From Nostoc parmelioides FACHB-3921 (lineage in GTDB: Bacteria > Cyanobacteriota > Cyanobacteriia > Cyanobacteriales > Nostocaceae), in the NCBI RefSeq assembly GCF_014696625.1, contig NZ_JACJQL010000004.1, positions 62,001 through 126,000 of the forward strand: a stretch of 64,000 nucleotides of DNA, given 5' to 3'. Shown piece by piece: positions 63,303 to 64,000 of the stretch. The position numbers were made by a program, and so were the translations under genes. The stretch's first letter is position 1. The number at the start of each line of letters is the position of its first letter. The notes beneath the pieces are model-generated. The model was not told the DNA's origin. It made no database searches and saw only the letters and a program-made list of their open reading frames with translations.

Positions 63303-64000
63303 CTAGACATTAACCGGCAACCTCTTTTCTGTAGCCTGATAATGACCGTTATTGTTGACAGCTTTTACCTCTAAAGCCACTTCTTGGCCTGTAATCAATC
63401 TAGCACCACGATTGCGAGTCACATAATTCCATACCCATTGAATCATGACTACTAACTTATTATCAAACTCAATGAGGAAGTAGATGTGAATCACTAACCA
63501 GAACAACCATGCAAAGAAGCCTGTAAGTTTGATGAAGCCTAAATCTACAACGGCTGCATTTTGTCCAATCATCGCTAGACTACCCTTATCAGCATAGTTA
63601 AAGGCTGGTAGAGTTTGACCTTGGAGGCGTTTTTGAACCAATGCGGCGACGTATTCACCTTCTTGTTTAGCGACGGGTGCAACACCAGGGAGGGGTTTAC
63701 CATTTTGGTGAGAGAAGTTGGCTAAGTCTCCCACAACAAAAATATTGCTGTGTCCCTTAATGCTTAAGTCTGATTCTACGATGACTCGGCCGGCGCGATC
63801 GCATTCTACCCCAGTTCGTTCAGCTAAAACTTTACCCATAGCTGATGCTTTCACACCTGCTGCCCATAATACAGTCTTGGAGGCAATTTGTTTTACTTCT
63901 TCACCTTGTTTGAGGGTGACGATATCATTCTCAATATTTGTTACCAAGGTTTTTGTCTGGACAACCACACCCAACTTTTGCAAAGATGCTTCCGCTTCCT
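63303..64000 (-). CDS. Type II NADH dehydrogenase, second copy (5' end outside window)
   Basis: C-terminal 231 codons of an NDH-2, open to the window edge. It aligns without gaps by eye to the last half of the copy at 61165-62526 (KTLVTNIENDIVTLKQGEEV, GVECDRAGRVIVESDLSIKGH, FVVGDLANFSHQNGKPLPGVAPVA) and ends RLPVNV versus RQPLNV. It retains the FAD-contact GDLANF and the C-terminal membrane-anchoring segment. The tail between these differs, so it is an older duplicate, not a recent copy. Probably functional. Confidence 0.92.
   Translation of the reverse strand, partial: EAEASLQKLGVVVQTKTLVTNIENDIVTLKQGEEVKQIASKTVLWAAGVKASAMGKVLAERTGVECDRAGRVIVESDLSIKGHSNIFVVGDLANFSHQNGKPLPGVAPVAKQEGEYVAALVQKRLQGQTLPAFNYADKGSLAMIGQNAAVVDLGFIKLTGFFAWLFWLVIHIYFLIEFDNKLVVMIQWVWNYVTRNRGARLITGQEVALEVKAVNNNGHYQATEKRLPVNV

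Overview
The window looks like chromosomal DNA of a filamentous, probably heterocyst-forming cyanobacterium of the Nostoc/Anabaena type. Direct support: a photosystem I gene (psaD), two carboxysome shell genes (ccmK3/ccmK4), a helical carotenoid protein, menD as used in phylloquinone synthesis, very large multidomain signalling kinases, frequent HIP1 octamers (GCGATCGC), and many heptanucleotide tandem repeats (STRRs such as TGTTGAC, GAATTTT, GGGGACT, ATTACCA) between genes. I saw no rRNA, tRNA, CRISPR array, transposase or phage structural gene.

Layout. 0-7 kb: the 3' end of a glutamate/dicarboxylate symporter, a DUF2207 membrane protein, a STAND ATPase, thrS, a DUF2605/DUF2973 pair, and a small protein coupled to an aspartic protease. 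7-12.6 kb: a beta-helix/Calx-beta/RTX surface or secreted protein and a glycogen-debranching-type enzyme. 13.5-17.8 kb: a DICT-GAF histidine kinase, psaD and trpE. 18.2-22.2 kb: a class II amidotransferase, a heme-oxygenase-like (HDO/TenA-fold) protein, a SAM methyltransferase and an FAD oxidase. The last three may form a small undescribed biosynthetic set, and the oxidase gene sits between two copies of a composite repeat. 22.7-28.1 kb: an 1808-residue dual Ser/Thr-His kinase. 28.4-33.6 kb: sulfate uptake, with two divergent sulfate-binding proteins, cysT, cysW and a NIL-domain protein, but no cysA. 33.8-38.6 kb: ccmK4/ccmK3, an alpha/beta hydrolase, an unknown protein, menD and a zinc-ribbon tail-anchored protein. 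38.8-41.0 kb: a restriction-type nuclease domain fused to a ParA ATPase, translationally coupled to a ParB-like protein. 41.2-46.2 kb: a CBS-GAF-PAS-GAF hybrid kinase whose second GAF has the hallmarks of a DXCF cyanobacteriochrome, coupled to a REC-kinase. 46.5-48.8 kb: two glycosyltransferases. 48.8-51.8 kb: a DUF928 protein coupled to a CHASE2 nucleotide cyclase with a guanylate-type residue. 52.7-58.5 kb: a 1932-residue poly-HAMP hybrid kinase with three receiver domains. 58.5-64 kb: a universal stress protein, a helical carotenoid protein, a glutathione transferase, a small membrane protein and two type II NADH dehydrogenases, the second cut by the window end.

Signal transduction dominates: five histidine kinases or hybrids and one nucleotide cyclase take up about 20 kb. 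Housekeeping genes (thrS, psaD, trpE, menD, sulfate uptake) are interspersed as single genes or short operons. The strongest leads for new biology are the predicted photosensory kinase, the nuclease-ParA/ParB-like pair, the HDO/methyltransferase/FAD-oxidase group, and several repeat elements that touch coding sequences.
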